Positions 15,258 to 24,035 of a DNA stretch of 47,056 nucleotides are shown piece by piece. Where the stretch lies: assembly GCA_003131315.1 (NCBI GenBank), contig PKUV01000165.1, positions 98,810 through 145,865 of the forward strand, written 5' to 3'. Position numbers and translations under genes: made by a program. The notes beneath the pieces were generated by a model. That model was not told the DNA's origin. It did not search any database and saw only the letters and a program-made list of their open reading frames with translations. How positions within the stretch are numbered: the first letter of the stretch is position 1; each line of letters opens with the position of its first letter. The DNA is from Acidobacteriaceae bacterium. GTDB lineage: Bacteria; Acidobacteriota; Terriglobia; Terriglobales; Acidobacteriaceae.

Positions 15258-17096
15258 ATGAGAAAAGCCGCACGCTCACTCGCCGTCCTTTTGTGTTTTT
15301 CGTCCTCCATCTGGGTTAGTGCGCAAGACAGGCCCGCGCCTGCCGTCATTCCTCCTGCCATCATGCCGCTCGATCAGATCCACGAAGGCATGAAAGGCAC
15401 CGCGCTTACTGTGTTTCAGGGCGTGAAACCGGAATCCATGGACGTGGAAGTTCTGGGCGTGATGCGCAACGTGAACGGTCCCAAGGGTGACATTATTTTG
15501 GTCCGCTTGCACGGTACCAAGCCCGAATATACCGGAGTGGTTGCCGGTATGAGCGGAAGCCCGGTCTATTTCGACGGCAAGCTGGCGGGCGCGCTTGCCT
15601 TCCGGATCGGCGAGTTCTCGAAGGAACCGATCGCAGGTGTGACGCCGATCGAGGAGATGCTGGAGATCAATGCGCTGGATCGTCGTCCGGCGCCGGCGCC
15701 AATGCGGGCGAGTCTTCCGGACGCCAATCTTCCCAACGCCGGTCTTCCGAATCGGAGCGGAACCGCGCAAACCGCGAGCCCGGGCGAAAGCTCTGCGCTC
15801 CCGGCCCAGAACTACAGCAACTATTTGAAGCCGATCGAGACGCCTCTCGTGTTCAACGGTTTTTCTGACGAGACCTTGCAACGCTACGCATCGCAATTCG
15901 CCGCGGCGGGCATCGTTCCGGTGATGGGCATTGGCTCTCGGAGCGATCGCAAACAGCCGGAACCGATCGAAGCGGGATCGGCCATCAGCGCCGTGCTGGT
16001 TCGCGGCGATATGGATATTGCCGCCACCTGCACCGTGACCTATGTCGATCCGCAGCGCTTGCTTGCCTGCGGACATCCGCTTTTGCAGTTTGGTGAAGTG
16101 GACCTGCCGATGACGAAAGCTACCGTGCTGGCCACGCTGCCTTCGCCACTGAATGCGTTCAAGATCGTCAACACGACAGAGACGATTGGCGCGTTCGTGC
16201 AGGACCGCCAGAACGGCATTATGGGCGTGCCGGGGCGCGAGTCGAAGATGATTCCGGTGACCGTGGCCCTGCACAGTGGAGCGGCGACAAAAGAATTCCA
16301 TTACGAAGTTCTCAACAACGCGCGGCTCAGCCCGCTGGCCATGATGGCCACCGTCTTTAACGCGCTGCACGGCACCAACGAATACGGCGAAGACATTACT
16401 TACCGCATGAATGGCGTGCTCAGCGTGAAGGGGTATCCCGACGTCACGCTGCGGAACATGTTTGCCCCGCAAGACAACGGGCAGCCCGCGGCGGCTTTGG
16501 CCGCTGCCACCATCGGCGATCGCTTTGGACGCATCTATAGCAATCCCTTCGACGCTCCCGACGTTCAGGGCGTGAAGCTCGATTTCGATCTTGTCCGCGA
16601 GCGCCGCTCCGCTCGCCTGGAAGCTTCGCGCACGGACGTTACGGAAGCTCGCCCCGGCGACCAGATTATGGTTGAGACCGTGATTCGTCCGTATCGTGGC
16701 GAGCGGCTCGTGCGCCAGATTCCCATACGGATTCCAACCTCCACGTCGAAGGGAACGCTGCGCATCCTGGTCAGCGACGGAGACACGCTCGACCGCATGC
16801 ATCGCGGCACGCCGATGATGAACCGTGGTCTGGGTCTTGCGCCAACGATCGCATTGCTGAACAAAGAGCGCGCCAACGATCGCGTGTATGTTTCGCTTCT
16901 CGGGTCCGATCCCGAAGCGATGGTCGCCGACAAAGTGATGCCGACGCTGCCGCTTTCCGTCATGAACGTCATGGAGAACATGCGCGGCACACAGGACATG
17001 GTCGTGCTCGGGGAGTCGTCGGTCGGCGAAGCTTCCACCGATCCGCTCGACTATGTCGTCTCCGGCGCGCAGATGCTGACGATTAGCATTAAGTAG
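15258..17096 (+). CDS. Secreted SpoIVB-like S55-family serine peptidase
   Basis: A 612-residue protein with a signal peptide (RKAARSLAVLLCFSSSIWVS). The nucleophile motif AGMSGSPVYFDGKLAGAL is at about residue 95 and is followed by EPIAGVTPIEEML. A histidine motif, ACGHPLLQFGEVDLPM, comes much later, at about 280. In Bacillus SpoIVB the GHP segment precedes GMSGSP, so the order here is reversed. The C-terminal half is a beta-rich domain without a known name. The ATG at 15258 starts the signal peptide; an in-frame TTG at 15237 is less likely. No other sporulation genes are seen, so a role in envelope proteolysis is more likely than sporulation. It is divergent from the VWFA gene. Confidence 0.85.
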   Translation: MRKAARSLAVLLCFSSSIWVSAQDRPAPAVIPPAIMPLDQIHEGMKGTALTVFQGVKPESMDVEVLGVMRNVNGPKGDIILVRLHGTKPEYTGVVAGMSGSPVYFDGKLAGALAFRIGEFSKEPIAGVTPIEEMLEINALDRRPAPAPMRASLPDANLPNAGLPNRSGTAQTASPGESSALPAQNYSNYLKPIETPLVFNGFSDETLQRYASQFAAAGIVPVMGIGSRSDRKQPEPIEAGSAISAVLVRGDMDIAATCTVTYVDPQRLLACGHPLLQFGEVDLPMTKATVLATLPSPLNAFKIVNTTETIGAFVQDRQNGIMGVPGRESKMIPVTVALHSGAATKEFHYEVLNNARLSPLAMMATVFNALHGTNEYGEDITYRMNGVLSVKGYPDVTLRNMFAPQDNGQPAAALAAATIGDRFGRIYSNPFDAPDVQGVKLDFDLVRERRSARLEASRTDVTEARPGDQIMVETVIRPYRGERLVRQIPIRIPTSTSKGTLRILVSDGDTLDRMHRGTPMMNRGLGLAPTIALLNKERANDRVYVSLLGSDPEAMVADKVMPTLPLSVMNVMENMRGTQDMVVLGESSVGEASTDPLDYVVSGAQMLTISIK

Positions 17097-17138
17097 CTGG
17101 AGTTGGATCCGGCAAGTTGGTAGCACAAAATTCATGCT

Positions 17139-17220
17139 GTCATCCTGAGCGAAGCGAAGGACCTATGTATTTCGCCCGCGCCAGCAGAATGCATAGGTCC
17201 TTCGCTTCGCTCAGGATGAC
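17139..17220. repeat. GAGCGAAGCGAAGGACC hairpin repeat, copy 1
   Basis: GTCATCCTGAGCGAAGCGAA then GGACCTATG is inverted at the other end of an 82-nt element, giving a stem of about 28 bp. Related copies are at 36486-36563 and 37131-37205. All lie between genes and would form long RNA hairpins. Confidence 0.9.
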
Positions 17221-17263
17221 AACCCAAACCTATGTTGCGAACCCAAGTAACCTAAAATGGGGT

Positions 17264-19501
17264 ATGACTTTGGCACGTAAAACGCTCGCAATAGTATCAA
17301 CACTTATTCTTTCCACGTTCGCGCTTTCCGCGTTCGCCCTCGCCGAGGGCACCCGCACCTGGGAACAATCCAAGTTCGAAGAATTGACCAAAGGCACTGC
17401 CAAAGGCATCGCCCTGCGCAGTGAGGGCGGCCTCGAACTCGCTCCGGCCTTCAAGTCGCTAGCGACCACGCCTTCGACCTACATCTGGTCGATCGCATCC
17501 GATTCCGGGGGCAACATCTACGCCGCCGCCGGATCTCCGGCCCGCGTCTATCGCATCACGCCGGATGGCCAAAGCACGACCATCTTCGAGCCGCAGGAAT
17601 TGCAGGTGCAGGCTCTGGTCGTTGATAAGAATGACAAGAGCGGCATCGTTTACGCTGCCACCGGCCCCGACGGCAAGGTCTATCGCCTTGAACCCGCGAA
17701 AGGCGCCAAAGTCGACGCGAAAGCCTCATGGAGTTCGTCTACGTATTTCGATCCTGGTTCCAAGTACATCTGGGACATCGTTCTCGACAATGCCGGCGCC
17801 CTGTATGTCGCCACCGGCGATCATGGCGAAATCTACAAAGTCGGCGCCAACGGCCAGCACTCGCTCTTCTTCAAGAGCGATGAAGTCCACATTCGCGTTC
17901 TCGCCCTCGATCCCAAGGGAAACCTCATTGCCGGCTCCGATGGCAGCGGGCTTGTCTATCGCATCGCGCCGAATGGCGATGCGTTCGTTCTCTACAGTGC
18001 GCCTAAGAAAGAAATTACCGCGCTCGCCATCGACGGCGCCGGCAATATCTACGCCGCCGGTGCGGGAGAGAAGCGCCCCGGAGGCACTTTGCCGCAGATG
18101 GGCATCACTCTCGTAACTCCGGCGCAGAACCCGCCCGCACCCGGAGGCAATATCAACATCACCGCAGGTCCCGCCGCGCCCATGTCGCCCTTTCCCGCTC
18201 CTGGACTCGGCGCTACCGGCGGCTCCGAGATTTATCGCATCGCGCCCGATGGCGCACCGTCACGCTTGTGGAGTTCCCACGAAGATCTCGTCTATGCTCT
18301 CGGCTTCGATCGGCACGGACGCCTGCTCGCCGGCACCGGCAATCGCGGTCACATTTTTGCCATCAACGGCGTTGACGATTTCACCGACCTGATCAAAGCC
18401 AGCGCCACACAAATCACAGCGTTCGCCGCCGCGCCCGGCGGAGGACTCTACGCCTCCAGCAGCAACCTGGGAAAAATTTTCGTGCTCGGTCCTGGCCCCG
18501 AGTCGGAAGGCACGTATGAGAGCGATGTCTTCGACGCGCGCGTCTTTTCCCTGTGGGGACGCGCCAGCGTCCGCGGCGCCGGCAATTCCAATGTCGAGCT
18601 TTATGCGCGCAGCGGCAATGTCGACAATCCCGATCGCAACTGGAGTCGCTGGACGCGCGTCGATCTCGCGGCCGGCTCGGAACTCAAGGTCCCGCCAGCG
18701 CGCTTCGTGCAGTGGAAGTCCGTGCTCCGTGCCGGCAATCCCGCGCCTCGGGTTGACGACGTCTTGCTGAACTACTTGCCGAAGAATGTTGCCCCGGAAG
18801 TTGATGACATTACGGTGCAGCCCGGATATCGCTATCAGCCGATTCCCCATGTGACTGGCAGCGAGCCGCCCACTCCCGGGCAGCCACGCTTCGATCCTCC
18901 ACCGCCCGCCGTGCGCGACCGCGATTCGGTCGGCATCCGCTGGTCGGCGCATGACGACAACGACGATCAGCTTGTCTACAGCGTTTACTACCGCGGCGAC
19001 GGCGAATCGCGCTGGCTGCTGCTGAAGAACAACCTCGCCGACCGCTACTATTCTTTCGACGCCAGTCTTCTACCCGACGGCGGCTACACCGTGAAGGTCA
19101 TCGCCTCCGATGCGCCCTCGCATTCGCCAGGAGAAGCCCTCTTCGCCGAACGTGTCGGCAACCGCTTCGAGGTCGATACCACTTCTCCTGTCATCGACAA
19201 CCTGACTGCCGCTCTCGATGGGAAGCATATCCACGTCCGCTTCCGCGCCCGCGATTCGTTTTCGCCAATCAAGCGGGCGGAGTACTCGCTTGATGGCGGC
19301 GACTGGCAGTTCGTCGAGCCGGTCGGCCAGTTGTCGGATTCGAGAACGGAAGATTACGACTTTCGGGTGGCCGTGCCGCAACCTCAAGCGCCGCCGCCTC
19401 TGATGGCCGAGAACACTGGGAATGACCACGTCGTGGTGGTTCGCGCCTACGACCGTTTCGACAATCTCGCCACCGCAAAGGCCGTGATTCGCGGGAAGTA
19501 G
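17264..19501 (+). CDS. Secreted beta-propeller protein with C-terminal Fn3-like domain
   Basis: A 745-residue exported protein. The signal peptide is TLAIVSTLILSTFALSAFAL. Residues about 50-400 contain repeated blade motifs such as DSGGNIYAAAGSPARVYRIT, DNAGALYVATGDHGEIYKV and GAGNIYAAGAG, with PDG or PNG turns, so an NHL/SMP30-like propeller is likely. A proline-rich linker and a fibronectin/Ig-like part follow (QLVYSVYYRGDGESRW and LPDGGYTVKVIASDAPSHSP). The ATG at 17264 was chosen because earlier in-frame starts lie inside the 17139-17220 repeat. It follows the S55 protease gene by 167 bp and might be its envelope partner, but that is only proximity. The binding target is unknown. Confidence 0.8.
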   Translation: MTLARKTLAIVSTLILSTFALSAFALAEGTRTWEQSKFEELTKGTAKGIALRSEGGLELAPAFKSLATTPSTYIWSIASDSGGNIYAAAGSPARVYRITPDGQSTTIFEPQELQVQALVVDKNDKSGIVYAATGPDGKVYRLEPAKGAKVDAKASWSSSTYFDPGSKYIWDIVLDNAGALYVATGDHGEIYKVGANGQHSLFFKSDEVHIRVLALDPKGNLIAGSDGSGLVYRIAPNGDAFVLYSAPKKEITALAIDGAGNIYAAGAGEKRPGGTLPQMGITLVTPAQNPPAPGGNINITAGPAAPMSPFPAPGLGATGGSEIYRIAPDGAPSRLWSSHEDLVYALGFDRHGRLLAGTGNRGHIFAINGVDDFTDLIKASATQITAFAAAPGGGLYASSSNLGKIFVLGPGPESEGTYESDVFDARVFSLWGRASVRGAGNSNVELYARSGNVDNPDRNWSRWTRVDLAAGSELKVPPARFVQWKSVLRAGNPAPRVDDVLLNYLPKNVAPEVDDITVQPGYRYQPIPHVTGSEPPTPGQPRFDPPPPAVRDRDSVGIRWSAHDDNDDQLVYSVYYRGDGESRWLLLKNNLADRYYSFDASLLPDGGYTVKVIASDAPSHSPGEALFAERVGNRFEVDTTSPVIDNLTAALDGKHIHVRFRARDSFSPIKRAEYSLDGGDWQFVEPVGQLSDSRTEDYDFRVAVPQPQAPPPLMAENTGNDHVVVVRAYDRFDNLATAKAVIRGK

Positions 19502-19574
19502 CCCCCCTATTTTGTTAGATAATTGATTTTAAAGGAGTTAAATCAAATACCTCAAAACAAAGGAGTTAGCGGCG
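19502..19574 (+). repeat. AAAGGAGTTA element, copy 1
   Basis: A 73-nt unit starts CCCCCCTATTTTG, has two internal AAAGGAGTTA boxes about 29 nt apart, and ends GGCG. It aligns without gaps to 19642-19714 at roughly 80 % identity. A looser relative with AAAGGACTTA and AAGGACTTA boxes is at 25355-25436. Confidence 0.85.
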
Positions 19575-19641
19575 ATAGGTAACCCTCAACTCCTCATCCG
19601 TCGGTGGGAGCGGCTTGACCCGAGCGACTGGGGTACCCCCT

Positions 19642-19714
19642 CCCCCCTATTTTGCTAAAATCCTCATTTTGAAAGAGTTAAATCAAAATATTCATAACAA
19701 AGGACTTACCGGCG
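19642..19714 (+). repeat. AAAGGAGTTA element, copy 2
   Basis: Same 73-nt plan as copy 1: CCCCCCTATTTTGC, GAAAGAGTTAAATCAAA, then AAAGGACTTA and GGCG. It begins directly after GGGGTACCCCCTC. The copies are in the same orientation, 140 nt apart. Confidence 0.85.
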
Positions 19715-19945
19715 GCGTTTTGGGGCTTGGCCTTTGGAATCAAGGAGATGGACTTCCTTAGTCGCGCAAAATATAGATTTCAGAGAACTTACGTAAACTC
19801 GGCGCGGCCGCACTGGGCTGCTGCCAAAGCTTTATTATAAGATACTTTGTCAAGCAGGCTGAACTGCGCTCGGCTTGGACGGCCGGGGTCGGCCGTCCCT
19901 ACGCGACCCTTGCCGGGCGGGATGCCCGGCTCTCCATTCGAAGGT

Positions 19946-22093
19946 CTACTGCTGCGCGAAAATGACGGACGGATTCGTATTCGTGGTGTCTTCATCCACC
20001 GCCAGGAAGCTTTCTATCTCGCATGCAGGATTTGGGTTTTGGAGGGTACCAGTACAACCTAAGGTGCCAAGAGCGTAGATCACATACTTCTGGGCAGACG
20101 GAACAGTCAGCGGGATCGTACCCGTACCCAAGTTGGACAGCGTGTAAGTACCGGTCACCGTTTGGGGCCCTGGGTACTGCGTTCCGGAGACGTTGAAGAC
20201 CCCGCCTCCCGGGGATGTCAGGAGCAGGTTGGCCGCAATCGGGTGGACCCCGGAGCTACCGCTGGTGGTGGTCGCCGCGGCATACGTACCCGGCAACGCC
20301 GAACCAGGGAAACCAGAGCTCGCTTTCCCCTGCGGATTCATCGTTCCGGTCATCACGGACGGACTGGATTGATCGAGCAGGAATCCGCGATTCGCTCCAC
20401 TGGCATAAAGGACGAACGTAAGCGGCGACTGGACCGGGGTCGCACCCGGATTGCCCAGCATGTTGAAGGTATAGCGTCCATTAGTGCCGGTGGCTGCATA
20501 CGTGTAATTGTTGGTGCCTGTGGGGGGGAATTGGACGCTGGAGAGGATCGTACCGGCGTCATTCTGATCAAATTGACCCGAGAAGTTACCGTTGCCATCA
20601 GTCGTGCCCAGCGTCAGCGAGACATTGGCATTCGCCCCCGTCAGAGCAGAGACGGAAGTGCCTTTGAAGGCAGCGTTGTTGTAGGTCTGGGTCGAATCCT
20701 GGAGCACCATCGTTCCGGAAACTGCTGGGTGCGTCGCGTCAACGGGGTCGGTGGATATGGCATAGAAGGTCAGCGGATTCGCCTTACTGGCTGTTCCGGA
20801 AGAAATAAAGAAATCGAAATCAAGCGTCGTTGTGCCGGCGGTCAGCGTCGTATGCCACAGGCCGGGAATACTCGCGACAGCGGAGTACGGGCCCGCAATG
20901 CTGCATGGCGACCCACACACAGTGCTTGTGGCGCCGTTGTCGTTCACATCCATCTGCCCGCCGACTACCGCACTGCCGTTCATCGGCAGGAGTCCGACAT
21001 ACCCAACGCGGTTGCCATTCGAGTCCACACCGGTGAAGCCGAACGCGTAAGTCTGGTCGCCAGTGAAAAGGTTGGAGGAGGATGATTTCTGTGCGATGCC
21101 GGATCCGGTGCCATGGAGGTCGGATTCGATCATCTCGATGTCGCCCGCGCCGTCGAGAACGACCTGGAACTTGTCCGGAAAAGCTCCCGTCGTGAGCGTC
21201 AACGTGCCAGCATTGTTCGAGTTGTTCGGATCGGAAGAGGTGGGAGTATAGGAACCTCCGGTAATCGAGTGTTGCACCCAGCCGCTCGAAGTCAATTCGT
21301 CTGCCACGCCCGAGGTGATCGTTCCATTCGCCGACGCGGTGAATGTTCCAACCACGGCTGTGGCGTTGTTGCTGCTGTCATATCCGGAAAACCGGAATGC
21401 GTACGTGCCGCTTACGCGGGAGGTGACCAGCGAGGCTTTGGCGATTGTGCAGTACTTGGGGTTGGTCGAGCAGCCGGTCGGATCGAGTGGCGCAGCCGCC
21501 GATATCTGAACACAACTGCCGCTGCAGCTGTCCTGCGCTGTGTAGTAGGCCAAGCCGGACACATTCGGATCCTGAACAAAGTTCGCGCACGGCACTCCGC
21601 TCGCCGTGCAGGTCCACCTAAAGGTTTGGGGCGCATAATCAGGGACGGCTACGGCGGTAAATTGCTGGGTCAGACCCTTGCCCACGCTCAGCGTCGCTGG
21701 CGCTACGTCGGTGGTGATGTCAACCAGGGTCAACGTCAGCGGTCCCGTTACCGAGGAATCGGACACCAATGTCGCTGTGATCGTCGCCTGCGAACCTGCC
21801 GTTGCCGGGGCCACGTAGGTCGCGGTTGCCGGAGTCGTCGCCGGGGTGACTGGCGTGAGCGTCCCCGCGCCGCTCAGACTCCAGGTAACGGTCGTATTCG
21901 TCGAGTTCGCTACCTTGGCCTGAAGCGTCAGAGACTGGGTCGGGTAAATCGCGCCAGAGTTAACGTTGCTGGGCGACGTAATGGTAACGGTAATGCTTGG
22001 TGGAGGGGGACCCGTGCCATTGCCACCCTTCGCACAGCCGACACCCAGCGCCAGACTCAGTAAAGCCACCGCAAACAGACAATTTTTTATCAT
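19946..22093 (-). CDS. Large Ig-like surface lipoprotein
   Basis: A 715-residue predicted lipoprotein. The signal (MIKNCLFAVALLSLALGVGC) ends with a lipobox LGVGC, followed by KGGNGTGPPPP. The early part has bacterial Ig-like features (NSTNTTVTWSLSGAGTLTPV, TPATATYVAPA). The rest is Thr/Ser/Gly-rich beta-sheet sequence with repeated blocks such as GTYAFRFSGYDSSN, QTYAFGFTGVDSNGN and GRYTFNMLGNP. Proteins of this plan are abundant in Acidobacteriota and probably sit on the outer membrane; the ligand is unknown. The ATG at 22093 was chosen because it begins the lipoprotein signal. Confidence 0.78.
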   Translation of the reverse strand: MIKNCLFAVALLSLALGVGCAKGGNGTGPPPPSITVTITSPSNVNSGAIYPTQSLTLQAKVANSTNTTVTWSLSGAGTLTPVTPATTPATATYVAPATAGSQATITATLVSDSSVTGPLTLTLVDITTDVAPATLSVGKGLTQQFTAVAVPDYAPQTFRWTCTASGVPCANFVQDPNVSGLAYYTAQDSCSGSCVQISAAAPLDPTGCSTNPKYCTIAKASLVTSRVSGTYAFRFSGYDSSNNATAVVGTFTASANGTITSGVADELTSSGWVQHSITGGSYTPTSSDPNNSNNAGTLTLTTGAFPDKFQVVLDGAGDIEMIESDLHGTGSGIAQKSSSSNLFTGDQTYAFGFTGVDSNGNRVGYVGLLPMNGSAVVGGQMDVNDNGATSTVCGSPCSIAGPYSAVASIPGLWHTTLTAGTTTLDFDFFISSGTASKANPLTFYAISTDPVDATHPAVSGTMVLQDSTQTYNNAAFKGTSVSALTGANANVSLTLGTTDGNGNFSGQFDQNDAGTILSSVQFPPTGTNNYTYAATGTNGRYTFNMLGNPGATPVQSPLTFVLYASGANRGFLLDQSSPSVMTGTMNPQGKASSGFPGSALPGTYAAATTTSGSSGVHPIAANLLLTSPGGGVFNVSGTQYPGPQTVTGTYTLSNLGTGTIPLTVPSAQKYVIYALGTLGCTGTLQNPNPACEIESFLAVDEDTTNTNPSVIFAQQ

Positions 22094-22363
22094 AATCAGA
22101 TCTCTTTGAACCAAGTCTCTTTGAACCTACCCGCAGGGAATCCGTTGCCCGAAAGCATTGCCCGAACACACGGTTCCGATCTGGGACTTATCCCAATCTG
22201 CAGCAGTCATAAGGCCAATTTGTTATTCAAATCAGCAGGTTACAAATGTACCTGAATCCAAGGCACTTTGTCTGCGCGGGGAGAGGTTTCGAACGGCAGG
22301 CAGTAGAGCCACCTGCGCAAGGAATTGCAACTTTCGGGATGGGACTTCCACGGCGGGACCAGA
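22094..22363. other. Upstream region of the lipoprotein gene
   Basis: Together with the heptad array that follows, this makes about 350 bp without a gene. I see no recognisable regulatory motif, only moderately AT-rich bases around 22205-22250 that may include the minus-strand promoter. Confidence 0.4.
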
Positions 22364-22449
22364 AGTTCTCAGTTCCCGGTTCTCAGTTCTCAGTTAGAAC
22401 GAATCGGCTCTCCTCTGAGAACTGAGAACTGAGAACCGGGAACTGATTC
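22364..22449. repeat. Heptad repeat array with 27-bp inverted repeat
   Basis: Five phase-locked 7-mers (AGTTCTC, AGTTCCC, GGTTCTC, AGTTCTC, AGTTAGA) at 22364-22398 are mirrored by CTGAGAA x3, CCGGGAA, CTGATTC at 22415-22449. The arms 22369-22395 and 22420-22446 are perfectly complementary over 27 bp with a 24-nt loop. It ends 1 nt before the protease stop codon, so it could act as a transcript-end hairpin. Confidence 0.9.
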
Positions 22450-22450
22450 T

Positions 22451-23410
22451 TCACTGGACAACAGCGGCCGTCTCCAAAGCCGCGCGCTTGGCGGTTTCCA
22501 GCAGCGGACGCAACTCAGCGGCGGTGATCCCCAGCGTGCCCCCCGAGAAGCCGTCAATGTAGGCGGAATTGATGCCCACGACTTCACCGCGCAGGTTCAG
22601 CACCGGTCCGCCGCTGCCTCCGCGCGCCGTGGGCGCGTCATAGATCAGCTTGTCGCCGGTTACATCGCCGATGTGCCCGAACGTCGCCGAAGGCCGAATC
22701 AGCGATAGCGCCGCCAGCTCGCCCGCCGTGTCGGCATTATCCGGATGCGACGAAAGCCGCTCATACACTACCGCCGGCGACTTTGCCACCATGCCCGTCA
22801 CTCCCATCGGATAAGCCAGCACGCTCACCGACTCGCCCACATGCGGCAGCGTCTGCGACAGAGTCAACGGGCGCAGTTTCTTCGTGAAGGCGGTTGCTTC
22901 GAGGCGCAACACAGCCAGATCTCCATGCGTGGCCACGACCGCCGTCTCCAGGTTTACCGGAAGTGGCGAGCCTGGGAAATATGCCACCAGCTTTTCCAGC
23001 ACTGGCGTTCCGCCCTGCCGCATTGCCACTGCGACTTCGCGGTCGCCGTACCAGGGCTCGGCCACATGGCGATTGGTGGCCAGAAGGCCCGGCGCCACTA
23101 CAAACCCCGTCCCCGCAACGCGAGCGCGAAAACTTTGCCCACGGCCGGACACGTGATAAATCCCGTAGATGTAAGCCACCGACTCCCGCGCATCGTCCAC
23201 TGCCGCCGACGAAAACGATTGCTCGCGTTCGAGATTCGCCACCTGGCGCGAGAGTTGGTGCACCTGCTGCTCGAGCCCGGTAGTCTCCGGGGGAGCGTAG
23301 TAATGCGCCATCGTTCCGGCGCCCACCAGCACCAGCACGCCCAGCAACCCCTGCACAAACCGCTGCCAGGTTTCCACCACTTCGCTTTCCCCATTATCGG
23401 AATTGAACAT
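22451..23410 (-). CDS. Membrane-anchored trypsin-like serine protease (S1C/DegP-like, no PDZ)
   Basis: A 319-residue protein with one N-terminal helix (GLLGVLVLVGAGTMAHYY), a coiled-coil-like stretch (LEQQVHQLSRQVANLEREQS), and a chymotrypsin-fold domain. The triad is visible: His in TNRHVAEP, Asp in HGDLAVL, Ser in GGSGGPVLNLRGEVVGIN. HtrA-type proteins normally carry PDZ domains after this; here the chain ends about 35 residues later, so it is a short form. It would act in the periplasm on damaged or regulatory proteins (inference). Not linked to an obvious regulon. Confidence 0.88.
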   Translation of the reverse strand: MFNSDNGESEVVETWQRFVQGLLGVLVLVGAGTMAHYYAPPETTGLEQQVHQLSRQVANLEREQSFSSAAVDDARESVAYIYGIYHVSGRGQSFRARVAGTGFVVAPGLLATNRHVAEPWYGDREVAVAMRQGGTPVLEKLVAYFPGSPLPVNLETAVVATHGDLAVLRLEATAFTKKLRPLTLSQTLPHVGESVSVLAYPMGVTGMVAKSPAVVYERLSSHPDNADTAGELAALSLIRPSATFGHIGDVTGDKLIYDAPTARGGSGGPVLNLRGEVVGINSAYIDGFSGGTLGITAAELRPLLETAKRAALETAAVVQ

Positions 23411-23570
23411 GCGCCGTCAGGCCCGGCACGGAGGGAGATGTCCGGGCAGCCACTATCCTGACGCATTCGGGCGAGGGCGTGTAGGGTACAGAAGTCGGGT
23501 GGCAGAAGGCCGAAGGTAACTGAGAACGCTGCGCCGCTGCCCAGCCCCTCAAAGGGGGATTCTACCGTAG

Positions 23571-23618
23571 AGACGCGGCTTGCCGCGTCTCCGCAGACGG
23601 GGCAAGCCCCGTCTCTAC
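23571..23618. repeat. Dispersed GAGACG hairpin repeat
   Basis: GAGACGCGGCTTGCCGCGTC and then GACGGGGCAAGCCCCGTC lie between TAGAGAC and GTCTCTA. There are two small hairpins nested in a larger one, immediately downstream of the broken glutaredoxin gene. It is of the same kind as the GACGGGC modules elsewhere in the window. Confidence 0.75.
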
Positions 23619-23623
23619 ACGAA

Positions 23624-23878
23624 CTACCGCTCAACTCCCAGCCGCTTTGCCATCTCTTCGTAGAGGAATCCTTCGCCCGGACGGTAGGGCTGTACCCATT
23701 CGCCGTCAATCACAAACTGCGGGATGGCGCGCTTGCCGGTCCGCTTCACGACCTCGTCGGCAGCTCCCGGAGTGGTCTCGATGTTGACGTCGGTGTACGA
23801 AATCTGGTGCCGGTCGAGGAAGCGCTTGGCCTACCGGCAATCCGGACACCAAGGAGCGGAGTAGACCGTGATTTCCAT
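23624..23878 (-). pseudogene. Glutaredoxin-like gene interrupted by in-frame TAG
   Basis: Translation from the ATG at 23878 gives MEITVYSAPWCPDCR, a TAG at 23831-23833 (codon 16), then AKRFLDRHQISYTDVNIETT and GAADEVVKRTGKRAIPQFVI, a complete glutaredoxin ending EEMAKRLGVER. Length (84 codons) and motifs (CPDC active site, the TP segment, IPQFVIDG) are normal. Only one codon is wrong: CAG to TAG would explain it in a single transition. No start codon near the break would restore the active site. It is therefore a recent pseudogene, a sequencing error, or an unusual readthrough gene. Confidence 0.82.
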
Positions 23879-23978
23879 GAGGTCAGGTTCTTAGAGTTTC
23901 GATGTTTGAGAGTTTCGTGTCAAACCCGGTCGAGCTTGGGCTGACGGCTGAAAACCCTGCCGAGCTTCGCTCGGCTTG

Positions 23979-24004
23979 GACGGGTCAGAGACCCGTCCCC
24001 ACAA
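23979..24004. repeat. GACGGG-CCCGTC hairpin module
   Basis: GGACGGGTCAGAGACCCGTC followed by CCCACA, preceded by GAGCTTCGCTCGGCTT. The same arrangement recurs at 27669-27696, 27770-27797 and 38233-38264 and, inverted, inside lolE at 32305-32345. These modules commonly lie beside the heptad arrays and terminator hairpins. Confidence 0.8.
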
Positions 24005-24006
24005 AC

Positions 24007-24035
24007 AAAAAAGCCGCCAGCGAATGCTGACGGCT
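24007..24035 (-). terminator. Rho-independent terminator of the secreted-protein gene
   Basis: On the minus strand AGCCGTCAGC-ATTC-GCTGGCGGCT is followed by TTTTTT. The stem is 10 bp with one G-T pair. It lies 23 nt past the stop at 24059. The same hairpin recurs twice near 27711-27832. Confidence 0.8.

Larger units (their letters stand above)
19502..19945. other. Gene-free region with two direct repeats
   Basis: No coding sequence is seen. It contains two copies of a 73-nt AT-rich element (19502-19574, 19642-19714) and a GC-rich GGCCGGGGTCGGCC and CCGGGCGGGATGCCCGG hairpin group near 19879-19934. The propeller (plus) and lipoprotein (minus) genes converge here, so transcript ends are expected. 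Confidence 0.75.

Noticed and set aside
15276-17135. Long minus-strand open frame opposite the S55 protease gene
   Set aside because: Same length as the real gene and mirror composition (Arg/His-rich), no domain; the plus-strand frame has a signal peptide and GMSGSP.
22364-22449. Heptad array as a CRISPR
   Set aside because: Units are 7 nt with no unique spacers and no cas gene; they form a hairpin instead.
23831-23833. TAG in the glutaredoxin gene as a pyrrolysine or recoding site
   Set aside because: No pyrrolysine genes are seen, the position is not a known recoding site, and a CAG-to-TAG change or read error is simpler.
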